DNA from: Globisporangium splendens
Taxonomy: Eukaryota; Oomycota; Peronosporomycetes; Pythiales; Pythiaceae
Reading direction: 5' to 3'
Length of the DNA stretch: 64,000 nt
NCBI GenBank assembly: GCA_006386115.1
Contig: VFIW01000006.1
Coordinates: 1,322,706 to 1,386,705 of the forward strand
Shown here: positions 29,903-41,229 of the stretch, piece by piece
How the letters are laid out: each line of letters opens with the position of its first letter
Position numbering within the stretch: position 1 is the stretch's first letter
The notes under the pieces: model-generated
What the model was told of the DNA's origin: nothing
The model's input: the letters and a program-made list of their open reading frames with translations, nothing else
Databases searched by the model: none
Position numbers and translations under genes: made by a program

Positions 29903-32900
29903 TTATGGGAAGAGCTTCTTTGCGATCGGCGTGGTCGTCGAGAGCGATGCGCGGTTTCGCGTCGTAATCGGTATTCTCGCTGGCGAGCGCATTGCGCCAG
30001 GCGCCGACGCCGGTGCATTGCTGCTCGTAGTGCTGCTGGTCGTGCTACTTGGGGTCGCTGGACCTCCCACATTGCTGGACGATGTGCTCACGCGCGACTT
30101 GATCTGGCGAGTCGGTGCTCCCAACTCACACTGACTCGCGTTCTGCGCAAACCGGAGACTGCACAACGACTCGTCGAGCGATGCGTACGTCGGCGACAGG
30201 TTCACCATCATCAGCGTCTTGCCGTCACCCGAAAGCGCTGGTTGCAGCACGTACGTCAACTTGGAATTGCGGTACGGCACGTGCGCCGATTTCTTCGCCA
30301 GTGCCTGGAACACATCGGCCAGACTGCTCAGACTCTTGTTGATCGCTTGGGCTTCCTTCAACCGATGCCCCGTTGCGTTCGATCGACTCAAGCGTTCACT
30401 ACCCGCGAGATCGACCAGGCTCAGTGTGCCTTCTACTTCGGTGTTCTGCGCTTCATTGAACCCGCGAATCGTGAGCGCAAAGATACTGTGACTTCGCGAC
30501 GAGTGCGCATTCATGTCTGTCTTGTCCACGGACCGGTTGCACGCCGCCAAGTTCACAATGTCCTCGACTTGCTCTTCAGCGTACGCGAAATCGATGCTTT
30601 GCACGCGCAGCCCCTCAACGTAGTTCTTGCCGCGCTTGTCAGTTCGGATATTGAACTTGCGCTCGTCCGTGTTATCCGTCGCCAACAGATCGCGAATCGT
30701 TTCATTGTAGATCTCGAAAAACGTCACGTCAAGCGAGTACTGCCATCCCTGGGTCGAAAGCTCTTTGCAGCATTTGATGATCTATTGGCATCGTAAAGAC
30801 AACAACAACCAACACACGTGAGTGAAGATATTCACAGCATAAGAATACCAAAAGAGTCAACGTCGTACCAGTTGAATCGATCGTGGAATGATACCACGCA
30901 TCTGCGCCTTCCCACTTCCTTGCATCTGTAAAGCACGCAACAAACACAAACTCAATTAAGTATATTCATACGTGCACAAAGCAAAACAACACACTAACTC
31001 ACCGTGTGCGTTTTTCCGGAACCCGTTTGTCCATACGCAAAGATGCACACGTTGTACCCGTCCATCGCCGACTGAATGAAATCCGATACATCCTGTTCAC
31101 ACACATACAAGCCAATGCATTCCAAGTCAACCTCCAGTGAACCACAAGAGCGCAGAAAGGCAACATGCAAACTTACATTGAACACATGCTCTTGCGAATC
31201 CGACTGCCCATAGATCTTGTCGAACGCAAACGAGTGCGGCTTCTCGGTATTCGTGACAATCGTCGACGAAAATGCGTCGGCGCGAATCGATGGCTTTGGG
31301 CTTTCCGATGAAGCTTCCAGTCCATCAGACCGCAAGAATGGGCGAAGACGCACATGCACGCGAATATTCCCTCGCAATTCCTGAATCGTGTTGTGCAGTT
31401 TTCGACGAACCTGTTCGCTTTCGCCAATGCGCCACTCCAACTCAGCGATTTGGTCCACCTTCTCCGAGAGCTCTTGGCGAACATTCAGCAACTCCTCGGT
31501 CATCTCCTTCAACCGCTCGCTCATCTCGCCTTCGTCTTCGTCGTACGCCACCGAGCTTCCGCCGCCGTTTGCGTGCGCGAACTCCGAGTTTCGCATGAGC
31601 TTGTTCTGCGTTTGCAGCAACCGCATCTCACCAGCCAACACGAAGTTGCGCTTCTCGTACCGAGACCGCAGCTCTTCCATCTTGGCTTCGTGGGTTGTCT
31701 GCAACGCCACCATCTGCGCATACAGAGCCGTATTCTCCACCGTGAGCTGTTCGACGTTGACTTGGAACTGCTCGCGACGAGTCTTCTCGTCTTCAAATTT
31801 CGCTTCCATCGCCGTCAGTTTGTCTTGCAGCACCTGCTTCTCGACTTCGAGCACCTTGGTCTTCCCTACTCGCTCAAAGTTCTCCGCCTTGAGCTCCTTC
31901 ATTTTGATTTTCGCGATTCTCGCCGCTTCGTTCAACTTGTTGACCGTCTGGTTCAACTGCGTGACATCCTCCGTCAGAGCGCGATTCGCCTTGGCGAGAT
32001 CGGTCGTCTTTTGCCAGAACGTGCTCGACGAGCGCTGTTCGTCCTTCTCTTCCAGCAAGCTCTTAATGAAATCGAGTTCGCGCCGCACAGCGTCTGTCTC
32101 AAACTCTAATTGCTTCTTCTCCATGGCGATTCTCACATTTTCCTCTCGAAGCGCCTTCATTTCGTCTTCCTTCTCATGCTTCGTCTCAGTCACGAGGCGC
32201 GAATTCGACATGACAGACGCCGACGAGCGCGCGCGTTCTTGTGCCAACGCTTGCTCGTGTTCGGCCAGTTGCTCCGCAAACCTTGCCTTCCACTTCTCTT
32301 CAATTTGATCCGTGGCTTTCTTCATCATTTCATTGACATAGTTTGTCAATGGCGAGTCCATTTTCACACGAGGTTTCGTAGGCTCTGTGCCATCACCCGG
32401 TTCCTCATTCGGCTCCGAGTCGGTCTGGGATGATGGTGCTGCTTCTTCTTCCGCGGCATCGTCCGAAAATGCCATCGGTTCTTTCTCCTCCGCGAGCAGA
32501 TTCAGCAACCGCTGGATCTCCAACCGCGAGATCTGGAGCTCCTGCTCTTGGCGCTGACTGCGTTGTTCGAGCGCCTCACATGCGGTCATGAGCGTTGCAC
32601 TGTGCTGACTCAGCTGCATGATCCCGCCTTTCAAGAGCTTCGCTTCTTCTTGACGCGCCTTCACATTTACCGACGTCGTCGAGAACTTTAGGAGCTCCTG
32701 GACGCCCTTCTCCGCGACGATGTGCTGACTTTTCAGGTCCTCGACCGATGTCGACTCGAGCGAGAACTCGTCAGCGTTAATAGTGCCAGCGGACGCCCAC
32801 AGCTTCTTCAGCATCGGGTTGCCAGTGAGTCCTGAGCTTCCTCCATTTGACGATGTTGTGTGGTACGACGACGACGAAATGGTCGAGTACCGGTCGGAAA

Positions 32901-33843
32901 CATTGCTAAAAGACGGCACAGACCCGGCGCTCTTGATACGATTCAACCGCGACGTCGCGGTGCCGTTTGCCGATATGGAGTTCGCTGCCGACAGCGCCGA
33001 TGTGGTCGACGACGCGATCGACGAGCCAATCGACGAGCACGACGACTGAGACGAAAAGCTACTTCGTCGCACAGACAGCGGTTCCTCCGATGGCGACGGC
33101 GTGCTCTTGCGCTTTGGCATTGGCTTCTTCGCAGGCGTCGCTGCAGAAGCCGGAACTGGCTGCAGCGCCTTCTTCGCTTCGGCTGCTGCGGCGATTCGTG
33201 CGCGCATCGCCAGCGCGTACGCTCGTCTCGATTCTACCGTCGACATCTTTTTCGCTTTCCCCGCGTCAGAATCTCCTGCTGCCGACGTAGCCACTGCCGA
33301 AGTTGATGCGGCAGCAGCGCCAGCACTACCTCCGAGCTTAAGTCGCGCAGCGACTTCACTGGACGACGTCGATCTCCGGATGCGTCGCTCGAGCGTGGCT
33401 TGTGGCGCCACGCGCGCCGCCATTCCCAGCCGTCCATTCGCAAGCGTGCTTCCACCTGGCGACGGCAGACTTCGTCGCTTCGGCGGCGCGATCCCAGTCT
33501 CCCCGAGCTTGGGGATCTTGCTCTTCATACTGATTCCCGTCGGACTGGACTTGCCACTGTCGCTCTCCGCGCCGAATGCTTCCATCGCATCGACGTCCGC
33601 GGGTGCGACCGTCGCGGCCTTCTCGCCATTGTCTTCGGCACCCGAGCCGCCGCCGCAGGATTCATTCGTTGGCGAGTACACCGCGTCCATCGCTCTCTCG
33701 TCTTCGTCGCCCGCGCTCACGTCCAGTTGCGTCAACTCGCCGGCGCTTCCCGAATTGGGTTCCATCAGCGTCGCGGTGCCATCGTGTGATGGGATCAGAC
33801 CATCGAGCGTCAGCGTAGCGGTCTCGAAAGCAGACAATTCCAT
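29903..33843 (-). CDS. Kinesin-14, C-terminal minus-end-directed motor
   Basis: Microtubule motor of the Ncd/KIFC1 class, expected at the spindle. Exons on the minus strand: 31177-33843, 31003-31092, 30869-30925 and 29903-30781, giving 1230 aa. Residues 1-380 are Ser/Ala/Thr-rich and disordered, a long coiled coil spans about 385-830, and the motor is C-terminal. The kinesin-14 neck ELRGNIRVHVRLRPF leads into FAFDKIYGQ, P-loop AYGQTGSGKTHT, FFEIYNETIRDLL, switch I NAHSSRSHSIF, switch II LVDLAGSERL, INKSLSSLADV and VPYRNSKLTYVLQ. A 75-residue Ser/Thr/Pro tail follows the motor, unlike Ncd, which ends there. The intron at 31093-31176 (84 nt) is in frame with no stop. Confidence 0.94.
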
Positions 33844-35083
33844 GGCTTTTCTGCGCGTTTCTGCGAGTTTTCTTTCTCTTCCCGTGTTTAACGCACTCTA
33901 CGCGGCTGTTGCTAATGATCTAATGAACAACCGACCGAATCGACGGATCGCGCAACAAACAATGGAGAAGAGAGCCTGCGTGCCTGCCGCCTTGACGTAT
34001 CGACGACCCTGTGGTGTCCTCTCTCCACCGCCGACTCTCGAGTGGCGTCAACTACTCTCTCTCACTCGCACTCTCGCAGCTACGCGCGCACACACTGGCA
34101 CACTGGCGCCGTCCTTTCCTCTCTCCCCCTTCCGGCTTGGGCGCACGCCGCGCTTCCTTCTCGTTGATGAAGAAGAAGCGGAAGGCGGTGGGTGCACGGA
34201 GAGAGCTTCTTGGCCCCCACGTAGCTGCTTCCCAATATGGTGCTGCTCACCCAAGCGTATTTTCGCGGGTTTGTATGGGAGTTTGTATACCCCCCCGGTT
34301 CTGGCAGGTTTTTGTTTTGTGTTACTGCCCTGCTTTGTGTTGCTTTCTCTTTTTTTGTGTTTTCAAAAAAACCAAAAAAAACGCCGTGACCTGCTACTTT
34401 CTGCTCAAGAAGGCGTATCTTCATTTCCAACATTAGACCCGTTGGTATCTTTTACAGTGCATTAATGGCGGTGTATATCTAGGCGTTTCGAAGCTTGACA
34501 TGCGTTCAGAAGAGGATGATTTGATGGAAGAACAAGTCAGATGGAGGAGGAGCGCAGTGGTATTTTTAGAACTGCACGCATTTTGGCGTTTGTGACATCA
34601 TCCTGTTGAGCCCGTCGTTCTAGATGGCACTTTCCAGAACGCAAATGTGACGACGCAGCACGCAGGTTCCATTCACGTAGACTCCAAAATGCTTATTCCG
34701 CCAACGCCGCTGTTAATATTGCTGCTTATGATTGCGATACGAAGTCAGTCGTTTGATGTGCGCAAGTGAGAGAAACGATCATCCGAATGCCAAGCGACTG
34801 GCTGTGCTGAACACTGGGTTGATCTCTTTTCGAAATGGAAGATCACCATGGACTCAGCTGTAGACTGGGTACAAATCATAGACAGGAAGTCTCCTCCAAT
34901 AAGACACAAAGCGTTGACACGGTCTCCATTGAGGAAGGTACCAGAGATGACGGCAGCAGCACGTAAAGTGAGATCGAAGTCGACGAACGCATATGGAAAG
35001 CTGCCTTTGTATGGTTTTACTACTTTACGGTCTTTCACAGCAAGCATGTCTGTACAAAGCAGCTTGAAAGGTGACCAACTCGT
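33844..35083. other. Gene-poor interval
   Basis: The region 33844-34450 is the kinesin-14 promoter side, with Ser-rich shadow frames. At 34745-35047 a minus-strand 100-aa frame (FPYAFVDFDLTLRAAAVISG; ALCLIGGDFLSMICT) overlaps plus-strand frames. It has a protein-like composition but no recognisable family and no splice or start support, so I do not call it a gene. Confidence 0.4.
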
Positions 35084-35850
35084 TTACAGATCGTTGTCTC
35101 GAATGTACCTATTGCCTTCGCTTTCTTTGATGTCCGCCCTGCAAACACAACAGCTCAGCTGTTATTTCATATATCCAGCATGATACAATAAACAACCTCT
35201 GCAGAGCTTACCTGTAGCGTCCGGTGGTGAGCACAGCGCGATTGGTGTTGCGGTCCGGCGGAAGCGGAGTCTCCGCCTCCTTCTGCTCGTGCGTCGATTG
35301 GTTGTCGCTGGGAGGAACGTGCTTCCCAAAGCGCTTGTTGAGTCCCTCGGCCAGTTTCTCATCGACCACTTGGATGCACAAGTCGCACACGCGGTGCTCT
35401 TCGTCGTCCATCTTGTCTGGCGAGATTTCCTATTCGTGCATCCACACCGCAAGGCAAAAACAACGGAGCGAATGAGCACAACAGACTCCTCATCCAAGAA
35501 GGCTATGCTCGGTGGACACTTCATACCTTGTAAATAAACTTGGTGCGGCTGCCAGAGCACGCGTAGCACACCACGGCACCGCATCGTCGGCAGTGGTGCT
35601 TGCGGCTCCAGAAGCTAAACTCCGATCGGCAGATCATGCACGCATTCACCGACACATCCGGGACCCACTGGCCATCTCCCTGCTCGTGCGAGAACCACAC
35701 CGTCAGCGCATCATATGCATATAAGCAAGCAAGAAAGCAACACTCCTACTCGTTGCACATACGCACCATGTGCGTGCGCCAGGAGCTCTCCATCGGGTCC
35801 TTCGTGCGCGTCTTGAGCAGCGGCGGCGTCTTCCCATGCTCCTTCGCCAT
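35084..35850 (-). CDS. Small FYVE zinc-finger protein
   Basis: Binds PI3P on endosomes by family. Exons on the minus strand: 35767-35850, 35527-35679, 35212-35429 and 35084-35138, giving 169 aa with consistent phase. A short basic lead ([19 protein letters not shown]) is followed by a FYVE finger assembled over two introns: [17 protein letters not shown] (WxxD and the first CxxC), [19 protein letters not shown] (the basic R-x-HHCRxCG lipid pocket), TKFIYK, then across the intron HRVCDLCI (last CxxC). The tail is charged and short ([15 protein letters not shown]). No other domain is present, so it is probably a PI3P reader or adaptor. It lies near UPRT on the same strand, 256 nt from that gene's end. 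Confidence 0.88.
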
Positions 35851-36105
35851 GGTCAATAGATTTTTCTGAGTGTGTGCGTGAGAAGGCGGTGCGGCCGAAT
35901 CAGATTGTTGGCAGGAAAGAAAGAAAAACAAAAGTATGGAAAAATACCACGATCAAATCTTTGCCTTCATTAGTGTGGACTACGCACTTTGGTATCAGGC
36001 GGACTCAGATTGCCATCAGATGAGGTTACGCCACATAAGGACGTCGCACCCTTTTATACACCAGAGTGTAACCTCCTCCTTGAACCTTGAAGCAAAACGG
36101 ATCTC

Positions 36106-37391
36106 CTAGAGGCGCTGCTTCTTGCTGTAGTTGGGGTCCTCATGGATGCCCGTCTGGAACTCGCGGTCGCCTGCGTCGCCAAGACCTGGGAAGATGTACC
36201 CCTCCTGAGTAAACACAGCGCAACATGCACAGGTGCGAGTGGGTTAGAACCATGCAGTGCCAGCAAAAGCAAAGTGTCGATGAGTACCTCTGTCAATGCA
36301 TCGTCGATCGCGCCTAAGAACACTTCGACGTCTGGGTGCTTCGAGAACAAATCCTGAAGACCTGCAATATGGTAAAAGCATAGATGGCCAAATGCGTAAG
36401 ACACAGAACACTCTGGCAACGCAACACCGTGCGGCAAAAAGGCGAGTAGGTATGCACCTTGCTTGGATGCGATGGTGCTGACAATCTTGATCTTTTCCAC
36501 ACCCCACGTCTTCAAGATGGCGACCGTGGCAATGATAGTGCCAGCTGAAAAACCAGCGTAATCACAGCGATCAGAATGCATGCATCTAAATAGTGCATGC
36601 TACAATGTGCTGTACGTACCAGTGGCAATGACGGGTTCCAGCACAATCGCAACATCAACGTTGCACTCCTTTGGAAGCTTGTTGTAGTATTGCACTGGCA
36701 AAAGCGAGTGCTTGTTGCGGTACATGCCTGAGAGAAAAGCGCAAATGTGAACATTCTTGTTCAAAAAGTGTACAGCGTGCTACAGCAACGTACCGATATG
36801 GTGAACAACTGCGTTTGGCAGAAGGTCGAGCATAGGATCAACCTGAGAACGAGCAGAGAGCAGCCCCAGATCCGTCAGTACCTCAAGAAGCTTCAAAGAA
36901 ATAAATGCACAGAAAAGTAATGTGATCTCACCATGCCAAGACCCGCGCGAAGAATGGGCACAACCGCTACTCTAGTAGACAGCTCAGCTCCTTCATGCTC
37001 GCCGATTGGAGTCTACATAATCACAAAGGGGAAACAAACAGTCAGTTTCAACACAAGAAAAAGTATCTTCATGATGCTTCACATACCGTAATCTTCTTTG
37101 GGGTCGTGCTCAAATCGTACGTGGCTTCATACCTAAGGCACAATCAAAAAAAGAAAAGCAAGAGACGATGAGTTAGTTCAAGCGTGTTTCACTTCTTTCT
37201 CCTTCGCATTGCTTCACGCACCCGAGGTAGAACGTGACTTCTCGCAGCACATGGCGGAACAAGTTGCTGTCGGTGCGCTCGTCGCGCAGCTTGGTGAGCT
37301 TGTGGTGGAGCACCGGGTGGTGCGCGAGCGTCACTTGGCTGCCGACCGGCAAGTCGTACTTTTCGTTGTCGACGCGCGTGTCTCCTTTCAT
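36106..37391 (-). CDS. UPRT: Uracil phosphoribosyltransferase
   Basis: Salvages uracil with PRPP to UMP in the cytosol. Eight exons on the minus strand: 37222-37391, 37087-37132, 36932-37012, 36794-36842, 36620-36727, 36458-36544, 36288-36361 and 36106-36204, giving 237 aa with every phase correct. Motifs: LPVGSQVTLAHHPVLHHKLT, REVTFYLGYEATYDL, VVPILRAGLGMVDPMLDLLP, GMYRNKHSLLPVQYYNKLP, the PRPP loop VIATAGTIIAT (usually ATGGT in bacteria), IKIVSTIASKQGLQDLFSKH and the end PGLGDAGDREFQTG. It is a stand-alone enzyme without a uridine-kinase domain. The intron at 36362-36457 (96 nt) has no in-frame stop. An in-frame ATG at 37451 is a possible upstream start. Confidence 0.94.
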
Positions 37392-38007
37392 TCTTTCTTG
37401 TGTCTTGTGCAAACCGGGCGGACGGTGGTTTCTTCCTGGAACTGGACTCAACGTGCGCGGAGCGAGGCGAATTGCGGAATGAGAGAGCGCTTCGAGGGCG
37501 TGAAACGAAAGTGGCCAAGTGAATGCGAATAAAGGGGGAGGTTGAAGGAACGAGGAGCTACAAGAGTCGTCTCCCCTTACTCAGGCTGCAGCGCGCATTC
37601 ACTCGGCCCAGATTCGCATTCAAGAAGCTGATTCCCACCAATCAGACGCGCGTTTCCAATATTCATTTTAGCCAATCAAGAAAGTGTAAAATTCCACCAC
37701 TAGGAAGAAGATGCCAAAAATGGGTGCACTCGACGAAATGCACAATCAAGCACTGTTGCTCAAACTTGAAGACTTTCAATAGAACCTCTTCAACAAAGGT
37801 GTAAACCATTACAACTTGAAAGGAGCCCTTTTGTTATACGTATCATCTGCAATGAGCATGCATATTCACTATGAAAGGGAAGATGCATCACGCTCGGCGA
37901 GTTTCTATCAATCTATCTCTCTTTGCTACATACTGACATGCGATGCCACGACAACGCGCTGCAATTGCTGCCGCTCTCTTCGCGCTCTCCGCCTTCTCTT
38001 CCTGCAC
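37392..38007. other. UPRT promoter region
   Basis: Contains two CCAAT boxes 34 nt apart (37638-37642 and 37672-37676), about 250-285 nt upstream of the UPRT ATG but in opposite orientation to it. No gene is seen. Confidence 0.5.
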
Positions 38008-40124
38008 TCACCACTCGGTCTCGTGGAAGTCCTTGAGGAATTTGCCGAACACAGCCTTCTGGTCGAGCGCGTTGTAGCCGACGAACACGGGGTCGAGGAT
38101 GCGCGCCGCGGCGTCGATCTCGTCGATCGGCGTCTGGAAGTTCGAGTTCATCGCGTGCGCGTGCGCCTTCTGCAGCGGGTTTTCGTCGTTGATCCAGCTA
38201 ATGACACAAACACACATACACAAAGCAGAGTAAGTGAGCGAGAGGTGAGCAAGTGAATGAACAATCACAATCAAGGCGCATCCCCCTCTTCATGCTCGTC
38301 TGAGAGAGGAGATGGGGTGGGTCCCATATCCAAATGGCGCATGGTGATTGGACGTACCCGGTGTCGACGGAGTTCATGTAAATGCGGCGCTTGCTCAGAT
38401 CTTCAGCGCACGTGCGCGTCATCATGTTGAGCGCGGCCTTGGCCATGTTCGTGTGCGGGTGGTTGGGCGTCTTGTAGCGGTAGAACTTGCCCTCCATGGC
38501 GCTCACGTTCACGATGAACTTGCGGTCGTTCGGACCGGCGTTGTGCTCGAGCAGCGGCACGAGGCGGTTGTTCATGATGAACGGCGCCAGTGTATTGATC
38601 GCAAACACTTCGGCGACTTCCGGGGTCGCGACTTCGCCGATCTTGAGGAGCCACGTGTTCTTGGAGCGCAGGTCGAGTTGCTGTCCATTAACGTCGACGA
38701 GTCCCTCGGGGAACGCACTCGCGTCCTGTTCGTCACTCGCGATCAGCGGCACCTGGGACTTGAGGGCCGACGACATGGCGAAGCTCGCGGCTGCCGTCGA
38801 CGTCGCCGTCGCATCAGTTGTCGCAGCGCCGCTTTCGATCGCGACGGACTTGACGTGCGACTGAAATTCCTGCTGGTGGTGCATGAGCAGCTGCACGTTC
38901 TTGGGGCTCTGCTCCAGCGAGAGCATCTCCTTTTGCACCAGGTGCTCGTAGTATTTTGGTGGACGACGGATCGTTTGGCACGCGTTGTGGATGACAATGT
39001 CCAAACGCGAGTACCGTGTCAGCACGAAGTCCATGAACTGCTCCAAGTGGACGAGATCGCGGAAGTCAATGCCGAAGATCTGGAGCCGATCCTTGAACGT
39101 CTCGTACTCCGGGTGCTGCGCAAATCGCTCAGCCGCATCGGTCGGGAACCGCGTGGTCGCGATCACGGCGGCACCAGCCAGAAGCAGCTTCACGGCGGTC
39201 TGGAAACCGATCTTGACGCGCGCGCCAGTGATCAGAGCGACCTTGCCACGCAGGTCCGAAGTCTGGAACCGCTTGGAGAAGTTCAAATCCGCACAACGCG
39301 GACACAACTGGTCGTAAAAGTGGTGGGTCTTCTCGAATCGCGCTTTGCACGTGTAGCATGATCGGAAGCCGAGCAGCGCACTCGCCTCACGTTTCGTCTC
39401 CGCATCCTGTTCTTCTTTAGCCTGCGCGGCTTCGTCGTTGCAAAGCGACTGCAGCGCTGACGTGTGATGCACGACGTCTTCGCCGGCAACGCCATCGGCG
39501 ATCATCGGCAGACCGGCGTCTTTTCCCTGTTCCAGCAGCGACTCGAGCTTCTTGATGCGTTCGCGACGCAGCAACGAACTGTTGATGTGTCGCTTGTCAT
39601 GCATCTTCTTCTGGTTGTGGCGCGCACGCTTTTCCTCGCGCAGCTGCTTGTCCTCCAGGTATTTCTTGCGTCCCTTGCCGCCGAACTTGCGGCCTTCCAT
39701 GTAGTCTGCAACAGGCGCCAAGTGCTTGCGCATCGTGCGCATGTTGCTCTGGTCCAGCAGCGACGTCTTGCTCGCAAGCGTGTCGAGCACCTACAGCAAG
39801 GAAAAAAGAAAGAAAGAAAAAAACGACACAAGCCACCACCAGTAAGCGTTTAAGCATTGCATGCGCCTATAGAAAGCGCAGCGATTGCCAAGCAGTGGAC
39901 GAAGATGGTATAGTTACCTTGAACACCACGGCGAGCTCTTCGTCCGTGAACGGCATCTCCTCCTGCACTTCTCCATTTGCGGTCCCGTCGGCAGCTGCAG
40001 GCGCAACAGCAGAGGCGTCCGCGTCCACTTGGATGTCGACAGCGGCGTCTGCTACGACCTCAGTCATCGGCGGCACAGCCACGTGGCCCTCGCTGCTCTC
40101 CACGTCCATCGGCGTCTCGGCCAT
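38008..40124 (-). CDS. Zinc-ribbon plus short-chain dehydrogenase-like protein
   Basis: Exons on the minus strand: 39918-40124, 38358-39790 and 38008-38197, giving 609 aa. ATG 40184 is an in-frame alternative. An acidic N-terminus is followed by a basic helical region (GRKKYLEDKQLREEKRARHN), a four-Cys ribbon (SCYTCKARF and LCPRCADL), and then a Rossmann fold: VALITGARVKIGFQTAVKLL, DIVIHNACQTIRRPPKYYEH (NAC in place of NAG) and FIVNVSAMEGKFYRYKTPNH. The usual YxxxK is replaced by TNMAKAALNMMTRT, with Thr where the catalytic Tyr should be. A low-complexity insert interrupts the fold. The TNMAK form recurs, as I recall, in plant and protist relatives. Activity is uncertain, and it may be a nucleotide-sensing rather than catalytic SDR. 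Confidence 0.85.
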
Positions 40125-40370
40125 CGCGTCGTTTGTCCACTGGCCAATGCTGTTGCCACCACCAAGCGAGTTGCACCCTATCACCCAGTTTCAGCAAATA
40201 AAACGGCCAGATTCTGATCATATTCGTAGACATTTGCACAACATAGTACTACTTTCGTAAATACAAATTTGTGTCCATGCAATGAAACTCGGGACGAGTG
40301 TGTCCCGAACGTCCCGAATCCAACGAGGGAAAATGCACGACACTCGAATGTTGGCGTGAAGAAACGAAGA

Positions 40371-40386
40371 GCTCATTATTGGCAAT
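40371..40386 (+). promoter_or_regulatory. Possible oomycete initiator (Inr-like)
   Basis: GCTCATTATTGGCAAT resembles the oomycete initiator (GCTCATT followed by CAWTTT) and lies 47 nt before the ATG at 40418. The 3' half is imperfect. Confidence 0.3.
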
Positions 40387-40417
40387 CAGAAGAAGACAAC
40401 CTATCTATCGATCGATC

Positions 40418-40816
40418 ATGTCTGCGAGCGCGTTCCTTGCGGGAGTGGCCGTGGGCGGCGTGCGATACGGTTACGTCAAGTTCCAGCTGCACGAGCGCGA
40501 GAACGTCGTGCAGTACAGCGTCGACGCCGTCAAGCAAGCCTTCCGCGGGCAGCCACAGGTAAGAAAGGTTGTTTTTTTTTTCTGTCATAATGTGGAAATG
40601 CGGAATGCAGTTGCTCATTTTGCTCTGTGTTGTGTATGCGCTTGTGATCTTCTTTGTGCGCATGCTGAGCAGCGCCACTCGTCGCGCAACGATGAGCGAT
40701 ACGTGGCGCTCCCGAGCCGCGAGCACGAATACTACACGTACATCCGCGAGAGCTGGAACTCGAAGGTGTTTGCGTTCCGTGACACCGTCTTCGACATCTT
40801 CCAAGTGAAAAAGTAA
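40418..40816 (+). CDS. Small protein, unknown, possible mitochondrial or membrane anchor
   Basis: Two exons, 40418-40558 and 40673-40816, give 94 aa. GTAAGA donor and TGAGCAG acceptor keep frame. The first 20 residues (SASAFLAGVAVGGVRYGYVK) form a short Gly/Ala-rich hydrophobic stretch followed by charged residues, similar in look to single-span inner-membrane accessory proteins. The rest is polar with an aromatic/charged C-terminus (YYTYIRESWNSKVFAFRD, TVFDIFQVKK). I do not recognise the family. An Inr-like element lies about 47 nt upstream. It is divergent from the SDR-like gene, 293 nt between starts. Confidence 0.75.
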   Translation: MSASAFLAGVAVGGVRYGYVKFQLHERENVVQYSVDAVKQAFRGQPQVRKVVFFFCHNVEMRNAVAHFALCCVCACDLLCAHAEQRHSSRNDERYVALPSREHEYYTYIRESWNSKVFAFRDTVFDIFQVKK

Positions 40817-41229
40817 GCGGACGTCCTGCTCTGCAGAACCCCAGTCACGAGTATGCTGTGTGCGCAAACGTAATGATAAAGAAAAAAGACAAAGAGAGAA
40901 TCAAAGACTATTACCCTGGCGTGCACATGTATATGCTTGACCCGCTCCACTTATGAAGACTTGTGTGCTTACGAGTGGTATACGTATTACCAGGCCGCGT
41001 CCCCAGCGTATGCCGCGTCCGCATTAATCGTTTGTTGTGAAAGAGCAGGAATGGAACCCAACCATCACGCTTCAGTGCAAACTGCGGACTCGAAAGGGCG
41101 CCAACAGACTGCAACACTGGCCACACAGCCACAGCCAACGACAGCGTTCTCACATTTAAGTCCTGCTGTGTCTCTCGTACGAGTGCTGCTTACTTGCTTT
41201 GACGCTGTGGATTGTATTAGTAATCGGCA
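40817..41229. other. Intergenic
   Basis: A same-strand interval between the 94-aa gene and the CFAP20-domain gene. I see no gene in it. Confidence 0.5.

Noticed and set aside
29744..30796. 350-aa plus-strand frame over the kinesin motor
   Set aside because: Antisense shadow; the sense strand encodes the conserved motor.
33101..34465. 454-aa plus-strand frame over the kinesin-14 N-terminus
   Set aside because: Mirror of Ser/Ala-rich sense codons; no family features, and the sense gene is certain.
34745..35047. 100-aa minus-strand frame as a gene
   Set aside because: Protein-like composition but overlapping frames on both strands, no recognisable family, no supported start or splice signals.
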